Assembly: GCA_050180485.1 (NCBI GenBank)
Contig: JBFXED010000048.1
Coordinates: 1 to 23,579, forward strand
Origin: CADEGL01 sp050180485
GTDB taxonomy: Bacteria > Pseudomonadota > Alphaproteobacteria > CADEGL01
Direction of reading: 5' to 3'
DNA length: 23,579 nt
The notes under the pieces: model-generated
Database searches by the model: none
Told to the model about the DNA's origin: nothing
What the model saw: the letters and a program-made list of their open reading frames with translations, nothing else
Program-made: the position numbers and the translations under genes
In this document: positions 7,869-14,261 of the stretch, one piece after another
Position numbering within the stretch: position 1 is the stretch's first letter
Layout of the letters: every line of letters starts with the position of its first letter

Positions 7869-8645
7869 ATGAGGGCACCCATGACGGTGCTCATCAGCGG
7901 GGCATCGAGCGGAATCGGCGCGGCATTAGCGGTCGTCTATGCACGCGATGGCGCTCGTTTGACGCTGGGTGGCCGCGACGGGGCACGTTTGAACGCCGTC
8001 GCGGGGCGATGCCGGGCCGTGGGCGCCCAGGTTTCGACCGCCCTGGTCGACGTGACCGACCGCGCGGCGACCGCCTCCTGGGTCGCCGAAGCCGACGCCG
8101 ATCTGGTGATCGCGAACGCGGGCATCTCGGCCGGCACAGGCGGCGGGGGCGAGAGCGACGCGCAGGTGCGCCGCATCTTCGCCGTCAACGTCGACGGTGT
8201 GTTCAACACGGTCCACCCCGCCATCGAGACCATGCGCGCGCGGACGCCTGGGGCGGACGGGCGGCGCGGCCAGATCGCGATCATGGCGTCCCTGGCCGGC
8301 TTCCGCGGCTTCGCGGGCGCCCCGGCCTACTGCGCCAGCAAGGCCGCGGTGAAGGTCTATGGCGAGGCGCTGCGTCCCGACCTCGCCGCGCATGGCATCG
8401 GCCTCTCGGTCATCTGCCCCGGCTATGTGCGCAGCGCCATGACGGAGGCCAACGACTTCCCCATGCCGTTCCTGATGGAGGCGGAACGGGCGGCAGAGAT
8501 CATCCAGCGCGGCCTCGGGCGCAACGCCGCCCGCGTCGCCTTCCCCTGGCCGATGTATCTCGCCGCCTGGCTGTGCGGCGCTCTGCCGCCGTCATGGCTC
8601 GACGCGACCATGCGCCGCCTACCGCGCAAAACCGGCGCGATCTAG
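7869..8645 (+). CDS. SDR family NAD(P)-dependent oxidoreductase, substrate unknown
   Basis: Classical short-chain dehydrogenase/reductase of 258 residues. The Rossmann cofactor motif SGASSGIG is near residues 10-17, VIANAG is near 78-83, the catalytic serine lies in IMASLAGF, and the catalytic YCASK follows. The C-terminal part (ICPGYVRSAMTE) is the usual substrate loop, and the last ~50 residues include a hydrophobic stretch (WPMYLAAWLCGALPP) that might touch membrane. AGGAG lies 6 bases before the ATG at 7869; a second in-frame ATG at 7881 is possible. It is a single-gene unit diverging from yicC and ending on mltG with an overlapping CTAG. It belongs to the broad, poorly defined SDR group, so the substrate cannot be read from sequence. 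It is distinct from the FabG in this window. Confidence 0.85.
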   Translation: MRAPMTVLISGASSGIGAALAVVYARDGARLTLGGRDGARLNAVAGRCRAVGAQVSTALVDVTDRAATASWVAEADADLVIANAGISAGTGGGGESDAQVRRIFAVNVDGVFNTVHPAIETMRARTPGADGRRGQIAIMASLAGFRGFAGAPAYCASKAAVKVYGEALRPDLAAHGIGLSVICPGYVRSAMTEANDFPMPFLMEAERAAEIIQRGLGRNAARVAFPWPMYLAAWLCGALPPSWLDATMRRLPRKTGAI

Positions 8646-9700
8646 TCCGCGGCCGGCGGCTGGCCGTCACGCAAGGCGCGGTAGCGCGCGACGTTCTTCA
8701 GATGCTCCGCATAGGTGCGGGCGAAACGGTGGCCACCCGCGCCATCAGCCACGAAGTACAATTCGTCGGTGGCCATGGGCGACAGCACAGCCATGAGCGC
8801 CGCGCGCCCCGGATTGGCGATCGGTCCTGGCGGGAAGCCCGCGTTGCGATAGGTGTTGTAAGGGTCGTCTATCTCCAGGTCCTTGCGCGTGAGCGGCCGG
8901 CCGAGCGGCTCGCCGCCGCGGCTGAGCGCATAGACCACGGTGGGATCGGATTCGAGCCGCATGCCCTGGCGCAGGCGATTGATGAACACGCCCGCCACAC
9001 GCGCGCGCTCCGAGTCCTGGCCGGTTTCCTTCTCGACGATCGAAGCCAGGATCAAGGCTTCGCGCGGCGTCGCGAAGGGCAGGTCCGGCGCGCGCCGCTC
9101 CCACAATTCGGCCAGCGCACGCTGCATGGAGGTGACCATGCGCGCGACCACCGCGCTACGCCCGTCGCCATAAGAGTAGTAATAGGTCTCCGGCAACAGC
9201 TCGCCCTCGCCGGGCTGCTGCGCGATCAACCCCGTCAGCCCTTCCGCCGCGGCCACGATCTCCAGCGCCTCGGGCACCGTCAGCCCTTCGGGCACGGTCA
9301 GGCGCCGCACATAGGTCTTGCCGCTGGCCAGGAGATCCACGATCGCGTGCGCGCTGGCCTGGGCGGGAATCTCGTATTCGCCCGCGCGCAACGAACGTCC
9401 GTGCAGGAGCCGCGCGCCCACCTCGAAGACGAAGCGCCGCTCGATCACCCCCGCCTGTTCCAGGCGTCGCGCGATGCCCGCGACGCCCGAACCGGGCGGA
9501 ATCACGACCAGAACGGCCTCATCGCTGGGGCCCGGCCTCTCGAAGGTGCGATAGCCCCACACACCCGCCGCGACCACGCACAGGAGAAGAGCCGCGGCCG
9601 CGGCCAGCGCGATGCGCCAAAAGCGGCGACGGCGAGGCGACGGAGATGAAAGAGATTCCGGTTGGGGAACAGGATCCGGGGGAGCGGCGACGCCCTCCAT
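8642..9700 (-). CDS. mltG: MltG, endolytic murein transglycosylase
   Basis: Inner-membrane-anchored lytic transglycosylase (YceG-like) that cuts nascent glycan strands and is proposed to set their length. It has 352 residues: a cytoplasmic proline- and arginine-rich lead (1-28), one membrane segment at about 29-49 (IALAAAAALLLCVVAAGVWGY), a LysM-like/YceG N-lobe, and the catalytic block SIVEKETG with glutamates at 223 and 225. That block is followed by VAGVFINRLRQGMRLESDP and the closing NPGRAALMAVLSP region. The start is 10 bases after the fabF stop, so it is probably the last gene of the fab transcript; the fabF-mltG order is common in proteobacteria. Its TAG stop shares the palindrome CTAG with the SDR stop. 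Confidence 0.94.
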   Translation of the reverse strand: MEGVAAPPDPVPQPESLSSPSPRRRRFWRIALAAAAALLLCVVAAGVWGYRTFERPGPSDEAVLVVIPPGSGVAGIARRLEQAGVIERRFVFEVGARLLHGRSLRAGEYEIPAQASAHAIVDLLASGKTYVRRLTVPEGLTVPEALEIVAAAEGLTGLIAQQPGEGELLPETYYYSYGDGRSAVVARMVTSMQRALAELWERRAPDLPFATPREALILASIVEKETGQDSERARVAGVFINRLRQGMRLESDPTVVYALSRGGEPLGRPLTRKDLEIDDPYNTYRNAGFPPGPIANPGRAALMAVLSPMATDELYFVADGAGGHRFARTYAEHLKNVARYRALRDGQPPAAD

Positions 9701-9710
9701 CCCGGACCCG

Positions 9711-10973
9711 TTAGGACGCGGCGGAGAAGATCAACGAGACGTTGGTACCGCCGAAGCCGAAGGAGTTGCTCATCACATGGCGGAGCGGCCGCTTCTGCGC
9801 GGTCTTGGCCACGAGGTTGATATCGCAGCCTTCCGACGGATTCTCGAGGTTGAGCGTCGGCGGGACGATGCCGTCGCGCATCGCGAGGATCGAGAAGACA
9901 GCCTCGACGCTGCCCGCGGCACCCAGAAGATGGCCGATAGCCGACTTGGTCGAGGAGACGCAAAACTTGTAGGCGTGGTCGCCGAACAAATGCTTCACCG
10001 CGCCCAGTTCGATCTCGTCGCCCAACGGCGTTGAGGTGCCGTGCGCGTTGACATAGTCGATGTCGGTGGTCTTTAGGCCCGCGCGCTTCAGCGCGTTGCG
10101 CATCGCGCGGAAGCCGCCGTTGCCGTCCGGCGGCGGCGCCGTGATGTGATGTGCGTCACCCGACAGGCCATAGCCGACCAGTTCGGCATAGATCTTCGCA
10201 CCGCGCGCCTTCGCATGCTCGTATTCCTCGAGCACCACGATGCCGGCGCCCTCGCCCATGACGAAGCCGTCACGGTCCTTGTCCCAGGGCCGCGAACCCT
10301 TCTCGGGCGTGTCGTTGAAATTGGTGGACAACGCACGCGCGGCGGCGAAGCCCGCCATGCCGATACGGCAGACGGCCGCTTCCGCGCCGCCCGCGATCAT
10401 CACGTCGGCATCGTCGCACTGGATCATGCGTGCGGCGTCGCCCAGCGCATGCGCGCCGGTCGAGCAGGCTGTCACCACCGCATGGTTCGGGCCCTTATAG
10501 CCGTAGCGGATCGAGACATGGCCGGAGGCCAGGTTGATCAGCGCGGCCGGAATGAAGAACGGCGACAAGCGGCGCGGCCCCTTTTCGTGGAGCAGCAGCG
10601 TGCCGTTGTAGATCTCCTCCAGCCCGCCGATACCGGAGCCGATCAAGACGCCCGTGCGGTCGAGCGCCTCCTCGTCGGTCGGCTTCCAGCCCGCGTCGCT
10701 GATGGCCTGCTCGGCGGCGGCCAGCGCGTAAACGATGAAGCGGTCCATCCGCCGGCGCTCGCGTGCGTCGACCCAGTCGTCGGCGTTGAACAACCCGTCG
10801 GCGGAGCTGCCTTGCGGCACCTGCCCCGCGATCTTGGACGTGATGTCGGATACGTCGAAGTTCTGGATTGCCGTGATGCCGGATTCCCCAGCAATCAGGC
10901 GCGACCATGTCTTCTCCACGCCGCAACCCAACGGCGTGACGAGACCGAGACCTGTGACGACAACCCGGCGCAT
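9711..10973 (-). CDS. fabF: FabF, beta-ketoacyl-ACP synthase II
   Basis: Elongating condensing enzyme of type II fatty acid synthesis: condenses malonyl-ACP with acyl-ACP. It has 420 residues, full length. The start RRVVVTGLGLVTPLG is typical. The active-site triad is C170 (TACSTGAHA), H311 (VNAHGTSTPLGD) and H348 (SAIGHLLGAAG), with the C-terminal SNSFGFGGTN loop. Cys-His-His is the FabF/FabB pattern rather than the Cys-His-Asn of FabH. It lies 78 bases downstream of acpP, the usual acpP-fabF pair. No clear Shine-Dalgarno precedes its ATG; instead the leader carries a sequence like the 16S rRNA tail (described separately). Confidence 0.96.
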   Translation of the reverse strand: MRRVVVTGLGLVTPLGCGVEKTWSRLIAGESGITAIQNFDVSDITSKIAGQVPQGSSADGLFNADDWVDARERRRMDRFIVYALAAAEQAISDAGWKPTDEEALDRTGVLIGSGIGGLEEIYNGTLLLHEKGPRRLSPFFIPAALINLASGHVSIRYGYKGPNHAVVTACSTGAHALGDAARMIQCDDADVMIAGGAEAAVCRIGMAGFAAARALSTNFNDTPEKGSRPWDKDRDGFVMGEGAGIVVLEEYEHAKARGAKIYAELVGYGLSGDAHHITAPPPDGNGGFRAMRNALKRAGLKTTDIDYVNAHGTSTPLGDEIELGAVKHLFGDHAYKFCVSSTKSAIGHLLGAAGSVEAVFSILAMRDGIVPPTLNLENPSEGCDINLVAKTAQKRPLRHVMSNSFGFGGTNVSLIFSAAS

Positions 10974-11051
10974 GGCGTCAGCGCCCGGCGCGATCAGTCG
11001 GGATGGAAAGGAGGATCAACGAATGGACCGCCGAACCGAACTCTCGCGAAC
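10974..11051 (-). other. acpP-fabF intergenic segment with anti-Shine-Dalgarno-like sequence
   Basis: Between acpP and fabF the minus-strand transcript would contain GATCCTCCTTTC (11017 down to 11006), which closely resembles the 3' tail of 16S rRNA. Read on the plus strand the same bases are a perfect AAGGAGG (11008-11014), 8 bases before an ATG at 11023 that opens a 16-codon frame ending in TAG at 11071-11073, inside the end of acpP. I cannot tell whether this is a real plus-strand leader peptide, a pairing element in the fab mRNA, or chance. Confidence 0.3.
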
Positions 11052-11294
11052 TCACGTGGCCTGCGAGATATAGTCGATGGCATCCTTCACCGTGACGATC
11101 TTCTCGGCGGCGTCGTCAGGGATCTCGCAGCCGAACTCTTCCTCGAACGCCATGACCAGCTCGACCGTGTCGAGGCTGTCCGCGCCCAGGTCATCGATGA
11201 ACTTCGCGCTGCCCGTGACCTTGGCTTCGTCCACGCCGAGGTGCTCGACCACGATCTTCTTCACGCGTTCGGCGACGTCGTTGCTATCTGCCAT
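11052..11294 (-). CDS. acpP: Acyl carrier protein AcpP
   Basis: Small acidic carrier that holds growing acyl chains on a 4'-phosphopantetheine arm and feeds fatty acid, lipid A and phospholipid synthesis. It has 80 residues, the standard size. The attachment serine is S40 in the canonical GADSLDTVELVMAFEEEF motif, and the protein is strongly acidic as expected. AAGGGA precedes the ATG at 11294 at a suitable distance. It sits between fabG and fabF, as in E. coli. The 156-base gap on its upstream side and its own hairpin-bearing leader suggest it can be transcribed on its own, which would fit the high cellular demand for ACP. Confidence 0.97.
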   Translation of the reverse strand: MADSNDVAERVKKIVVEHLGVDEAKVTGSAKFIDDLGADSLDTVELVMAFEEEFGCEIPDDAAEKIVTVKDAIDYISQAT

Positions 11295-11450
11295 CTATGA
11301 GTTCCCTTGAGTGACTTTTCTGAAGTTACATCCGCCGAACCGGCGCGCCGGCGATCGCCCCCTGAAACACCGCGCCGCTAAAAGGCGCGGCTTCGTATCA
11401 TAGTCCCAGTGCGTTTTCTAGCGCGTCTGGCCGTACGGCCAATTTCCTCA
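11295..11450 (-). promoter_or_regulatory. acpP leader with candidate promoter and hairpins
   Basis: This is the gap between fabG and acpP. On the minus strand TATGAT (11402 down to 11397) looks like a -10, but no good -35 is visible, so the promoter is tentative. Just downstream is a perfect 7-base stem, CCGCGCC (11370-11376) with GGCGCGG (11384-11390) around a 7-base AT-rich loop. It lacks a following T-run and so does not look like an intrinsic terminator. A 12-base perfect palindrome CCGGCGCGCCGG lies at 11340-11351. The layout fits a separate, structured 5' leader for the highly expressed acpP, or partial attenuation after fabG. Confidence 0.35.
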
Positions 11451-12188
11451 TCATATCATCGCCATACCGCCGTTCACATGCAAGGTCTGGCCGGTGACGT
11501 ACGCGGCCTCCTCCGAGGCCAGATAGACGGCGGCCCCGGCGATGTCGGCGACCGTGCCCAGCCGCGCGGTCGGGATGCGTTCCAGGAGTTTCTTCCGCTG
11601 CTCTTCCGTCAAGGCGTCGGTCATCGGCGTGGCGATAAAGCCGGGCGCGATGCAATTCGCCGTGATGTTGCGTGAGGCCACTTCGGCGGCCAGCGCCTTG
11701 GTCATTCCGATCATGCCGGCCTTGGCGGCGGCGTAATTGGCCTGGCCGGGGTTGCCCGTCACGCCCACGATCGAGGTGATGCCGATGATACGGCCCCAGC
11801 GCCGCTTCATCATGCCGCGCAACGATGCCTTGGACAGGCGGAACGCGGCCGCGAGATTCACGTTAAGGACCGTCTGCCAATCTTCCTCGCTCATCCGCAT
11901 GGCCAGCGTGTCGCGCGTGAGGCCCGCGTTGTTGACCAGGATATCGAGCGCACCGAGTTCCGCCTCGACCGCCTTCACCAGCGGCTCGGCGGCGGCCGGA
12001 TCGCTGAGATCGGCGGGCGTCACGATCGCGCGCTCGCCCAACTCCGCCTTCAGCGCGTCCAGCGCCTCGCGCCGCGTGCCGGACAGCGCGACTTTCGCCC
12101 CCTGACCATGAAGCGCGCGGGCGATCGCGCCGCCGATGCCGCCGGATGCTCCGGTGACCAGCGCCGACTTGCCGCTTAGATCGAACAT
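11451..12188 (-). CDS. fabG: FabG, 3-oxoacyl-ACP reductase
   Basis: NADPH-dependent reduction of beta-ketoacyl-ACP, the first reductive step of each elongation round. It has 245 residues, typical. SDR hallmarks: VTGASGGIGGAIA at 11-23, LVNNAGLTRD at 84-93, and catalytic S139 (GITSIVG), Y152 and K156 (YAAAK). The C-terminal APGFIATPMTD and AYVTGQTLHVNGGMAMI match FabG orthologs closely, unlike the other SDR at 7869. AGGAG precedes the ATG and overlaps the fabD stop (TAGGAG), so it is translated from the fabD transcript. Confidence 0.96.
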   Translation of the reverse strand: MFDLSGKSALVTGASGGIGGAIARALHGQGAKVALSGTRREALDALKAELGERAIVTPADLSDPAAAEPLVKAVEAELGALDILVNNAGLTRDTLAMRMSEEDWQTVLNVNLAAAFRLSKASLRGMMKRRWGRIIGITSIVGVTGNPGQANYAAAKAGMIGMTKALAAEVASRNITANCIAPGFIATPMTDALTEEQRKKLLERIPTARLGTVADIAGAAVYLASEEAAYVTGQTLHVNGGMAMI

Positions 12189-12197
12189 CGAAATCTC

Positions 12198-13139
12198 CTA
12201 GAAGAGTTTGATCAACGCCTCGATATCGCCGGGCGCGCCGACCGACAGGGCATTCATATCCTTGCTGATTCGCTTGGCCAGCCCGGACAGGACCTTGCCC
12301 GCGCCCAACTCGACCACCGTATCGACGTCGTGCGCGCGCATGTAGAGGATGCTTTCGCGCCAGCGGACCAGCGCCGTCACCTGCTCGACCAGAAGACGGC
12401 GGATCTCGGCGGGATCAGTCACGGCGGACGCCGTCACGTTGGCGATCACCGGCACCGAAGGTGGCGCCATCGCGACCATACCCAGCTTCTCTTCCATGAC
12501 GCGGGCGGCGGGCTCCATCAACGCGCAATGGAACGGCGCGCTGACCGGGAGCATGATCGCCCGCTTCGCTCCCTTGGCCTTGGCCAGTTCGGCCGCGCGG
12601 GCAACGGCGGCGGCCGCGCCGCTGATCACCACCTGCTCGTCGGAATTGTCGTTCGCGGCCTGACAGGCCTCGCCCTGGGACGCTTCTTCGGTCGCCGCGC
12701 GCACGGCGTCGAGGCCGAGGCCGAGGACCGCCGCCATGGCGCCCTGGCCGACCGGCACGGCTTTCTGCATGGCTTGGCCGCGCGCCTTGAGAAGCCGCGC
12801 CGCGTCGGCCAACGAAAACGTGCCCGCCGCGGCCAGGGCCGAATATTCACCCAGCGAGTGCCCGGCCACGAAGCTCGCCACTTGGCCGACCTTGTGGCCG
12901 GCCTCCTTCTCCACCACCCGGACGACCGCCATGCTGACCGCCATCAGGGCGGGCTGGGCATTCTCGGTCAGAACCAAATCAGGTTCCGGCCCCTCGAACA
13001 TCAGGCGGGACAAGTTTTGCCCCAGCGCGTCATCAACCTCTTGAAAAACCTCGCGGGCCGCCGGAAAGGCCGCAGCCAGGTCCCGTCCCATCCCGACCGC
13101 CTGGGAGCCTTGGCCGGGAAACACGAATGCACGCGCCAT
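12198..13139 (-). CDS. fabD: FabD, malonyl-CoA:ACP transacylase
   Basis: Transfers malonyl from CoA to ACP, supplying the extender unit for FabF. It has 313 residues. VFPGQGSQAVGMGRDL is at the N-terminus, the nucleophile S95 lies in GHSLGEYSALAAAG, the partner histidine is H204 (SAPFHCALM), and the C-terminal VVELGAGKVLSGLAKRI completes the fold. This is the standard family length and set of motifs. It is the first gene of the minus-strand fabD-fabG-acpP-fabF-mltG run, 9 bases before fabG. A strong promoter candidate lies within 60 bases upstream. The ribosome site before its ATG is weak. Confidence 0.96.
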   Translation of the reverse strand: MARAFVFPGQGSQAVGMGRDLAAAFPAAREVFQEVDDALGQNLSRLMFEGPEPDLVLTENAQPALMAVSMAVVRVVEKEAGHKVGQVASFVAGHSLGEYSALAAAGTFSLADAARLLKARGQAMQKAVPVGQGAMAAVLGLGLDAVRAATEEASQGEACQAANDNSDEQVVISGAAAAVARAAELAKAKGAKRAIMLPVSAPFHCALMEPAARVMEEKLGMVAMAPPSVPVIANVTASAVTDPAEIRRLLVEQVTALVRWRESILYMRAHDVDTVVELGAGKVLSGLAKRISKDMNALSVGAPGDIEALIKLF

Positions 13140-13162
13140 GGAGAATCGCCGTTGGAGAAGCC

Positions 13163-13197
13163 GGGGACAGTGATACCCTGGCTTTCCGGCCTGTCAA
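13163..13197 (-). promoter_or_regulatory. fabD promoter (sigma-70 type)
   Basis: Read on the minus strand, a perfect -35 TTGACA (13197 down to 13192) is followed by a 16-base spacer and TATCAC (13175 down to 13170). That would place the transcription start near 13163 and give fabD a short leader of about 24 bases. This is the best promoter match in the window. It is back-to-back with the rpsF promoter about 50 bases away, so the fab operon and the S6/S18 operon share one 236-base control region. Confidence 0.6.
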
Positions 13198-13246
13198 GGC
13201 GACGGTTCCGGCCCGGCACCTAAGGGCCTTTTTGCCCGGAAAACCC

Positions 13247-13274
13247 TTGCGGAAAAGGGTGCTTGCTGTATAAA
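13247..13274 (+). promoter_or_regulatory. rpsF promoter P1 (sigma-70 type)
   Basis: TTGCGG (13247-13252), a 16-base spacer and TATAAA (13269-13274) would start transcription near 13281, leaving a leader of about 95 bases before rpsF. The -35 lies inside a perfect 6-base inverted repeat, ACCCTT (13243-13248) and AAGGGT (13255-13260), which could be an operator or coincidence. A perfect TATAAT also occurs at 13337-13342, but without a recognisable -35; it could be a second start. Confidence 0.5.
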
Positions 13275-13280
13275 GCGGGC

Positions 13281-13375
13281 GCTCACGGAAGGTCGGTGCG
13301 CGTCGCGCGGGTCCCGAACGGGATCTCGTTGTGGCGTATAATGCTTTTCGCGCCGCCGCCAATCGAGGAGACCTT
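13281..13375 (+). promoter_or_regulatory. rpsF 5' leader, possible S6:S18 autoregulatory RNA
   Basis: If transcription starts at the P1 promoter, the leader contains a hairpin at 13309-13326 (GGGTCCC, loop GAAC, GGGATCT; seven pairs, two of them G-U). It ends with a strong ribosome site GAGGAG at 13365-13370, 5 bases before the ATG. In many bacteria the rpsF leader carries an RNA motif bound by the S6:S18 dimer for feedback control. I cannot confirm the bulged motif here by eye, so this is only a location to test. Confidence 0.25.
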
Positions 13376-13867
13376 ATGGCGTACTACGAGAACATCTTCA
13401 TTGCCCGCCAGGAAATTTCTCCCGCGCAGGTCGATGCGCTGGTCGAGAAGTTCACGGGCATCGTGACCGAGGGCGGCGGCACCGTCACGAAGAAGGAATA
13501 CTGGGGCCTTCGCAGCCTGTCCTACCGGATGAAGAAGAACCGGAAGGCGCACTATGTGTTGCTGAACCTGGACGCGCCGCCGGCCGCCGTGAAGGAGCTG
13601 GAGCGCAACGAAGGTCTCGACGAAGACGTGTTGCGTTTCATCACCGTTCGGGTGGAAGCGCTGGAAGAAGGCCAGTCGGCCATGATGCGCCGCGATCGCG
13701 ACGACCGCAGCGACTTCGGCGGCGGGCGTGGCTTTGGCGGTCCGGGTGGCCGTGGTGGCTTCCGCGGCGGTCCCGGCGGTGGGCGCGGCGGTTTCCGTGA
13801 CGAAGGCGGGCGTGGCCGCGGACGCGATGGCGAAGGCGCCGCGCCGGCCGAAGGAGAAAACACATGA
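13376..13867 (+). CDS. rpsF: 30S ribosomal protein S6 with RG/RGG-rich C-terminal tail
   Basis: Component of the 30S platform that binds 16S rRNA as a dimer with S18. Residues 1-100 are a normal S6 fold (AYYENIFIARQEIS, then EYWGLRSLSYRMKKNRKAHY at 41-60, and LRFITVRVEALEEG). Residues about 101-112 are charged (RRDRDDR). From about 114 to 150 the chain is almost only glycine, arginine and phenylalanine with GGRG and RGGF units, and it ends in an acidic tip. Total length is 163 residues, well above the roughly 95-135 of plain S6. GAGGAG 5 bases upstream fixes the start. A longer frame beginning at 13331 lacks a ribosome site and family similarity. The stop overlaps rpsR by ATGA. Confidence 0.96.
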   Translation: MAYYENIFIARQEISPAQVDALVEKFTGIVTEGGGTVTKKEYWGLRSLSYRMKKNRKAHYVLLNLDAPPAAVKELERNEGLDEDVLRFITVRVEALEEGQSAMMRRDRDDRSDFGGGRGFGGPGGRGGFRGGPGGGRGGFRDEGGRGRGRDGEGAAPAEGENT

Positions 13868-14151
13868 GGGATTCGGCTCCCAAGCGTGATGGCGCCCGTG
13901 GCGGTGCCGGTGGTGGTGCGGCCGGTGGCCGCCGTCCGTTCTTCCGCCGCCGCAAGAGCTGCCCGTTCTCGGGTCCGAACGCGCCGAAGATCGATTACAA
14001 GGACGTGCGCATGCTCTCCCGCTTCATCTCGGAGCGCGGCAAGATCGTCCCGAGTCGCATCACGGCCGTGTCGACCAAGAAGCAGCGCGAGCTGACCAAG
14101 GCGATCAAACGGGCGCGTTATCTCGGCCTGTTGCCGTATATGATCCATTAA
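13864..14151 (+). CDS. rpsR: 30S ribosomal protein S18
   Basis: 30S platform protein, partner of S6. It has 95 residues. The conserved core begins at RRPFFRRRKSCPFSG and continues through IDYKDVRMLSRFISERGKIVPSRITAVSTKKQRELTKAIKRARYLGLLPY, which is textbook S18. The first 22 residues are an extra basic, glycine/alanine-rich arm (ARGGAGGGAAGG) that mirrors the glycine-rich tail of its partner S6. AAGGAG at 13851-13856 lies 7 bases before the start, inside the end of rpsF, and the ATGA overlap couples translation of the two dimer partners. Confidence 0.96.
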   Translation: MRDSAPKRDGARGGAGGGAAGGRRPFFRRRKSCPFSGPNAPKIDYKDVRMLSRFISERGKIVPSRITAVSTKKQRELTKAIKRARYLGLLPYMIH

Positions 14152-14261
14152 GCCCGCGCCGCTTCGGCGGCCGCGAGGTTCTCGGCGCCGGGAGCGTCCC
14201 ATGGGACCCCGGCCGCCGCGCCGCTATAAAAGGCGGCGACTTCTGGAGTTGGATTCGAACC
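14152..14261 (+). other. rpsR-DUF2232 intergenic region with stem-loops
   Basis: This 110-base gap holds several structures but no T-run. GCCGC-TTCG-GCGGC (14158-14171) is a stable UUCG hairpin just after rpsR. GTCCCATGGGAC (14196-14207) is a perfect 12-base palindrome. CGCCGC (14219-14224) and GCGGCG (14233-14238) flank an AT-rich loop containing TATAAA (14225-14230), which could also be a -10 element though no convincing -35 exists. These may be processing or mRNA-stability signals separating the ribosomal genes from the membrane protein gene. Confidence 0.35.

Noticed and set aside
7805..9649. A very long plus-strand open frame of 614 codons crossing the SDR gene and mltG.
   Set aside because: Its translation is arginine/glycine-rich with no domain. 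It is an off-frame and antisense shadow caused by high GC.
13224..13237. GGGC-CTTTTT-GCCC hairpin as a terminator.
   Set aside because: The T-run is in the loop rather than after the stem, the stem has only four pairs, and it lies between two divergent promoters.
14245..14261. GGATTCGAACC looks like the reverse of a tRNA T-arm.
   Set aside because: Only three pairs of the T-stem can form and no acceptor, anticodon or D-arm is present nearby on the minus strand.
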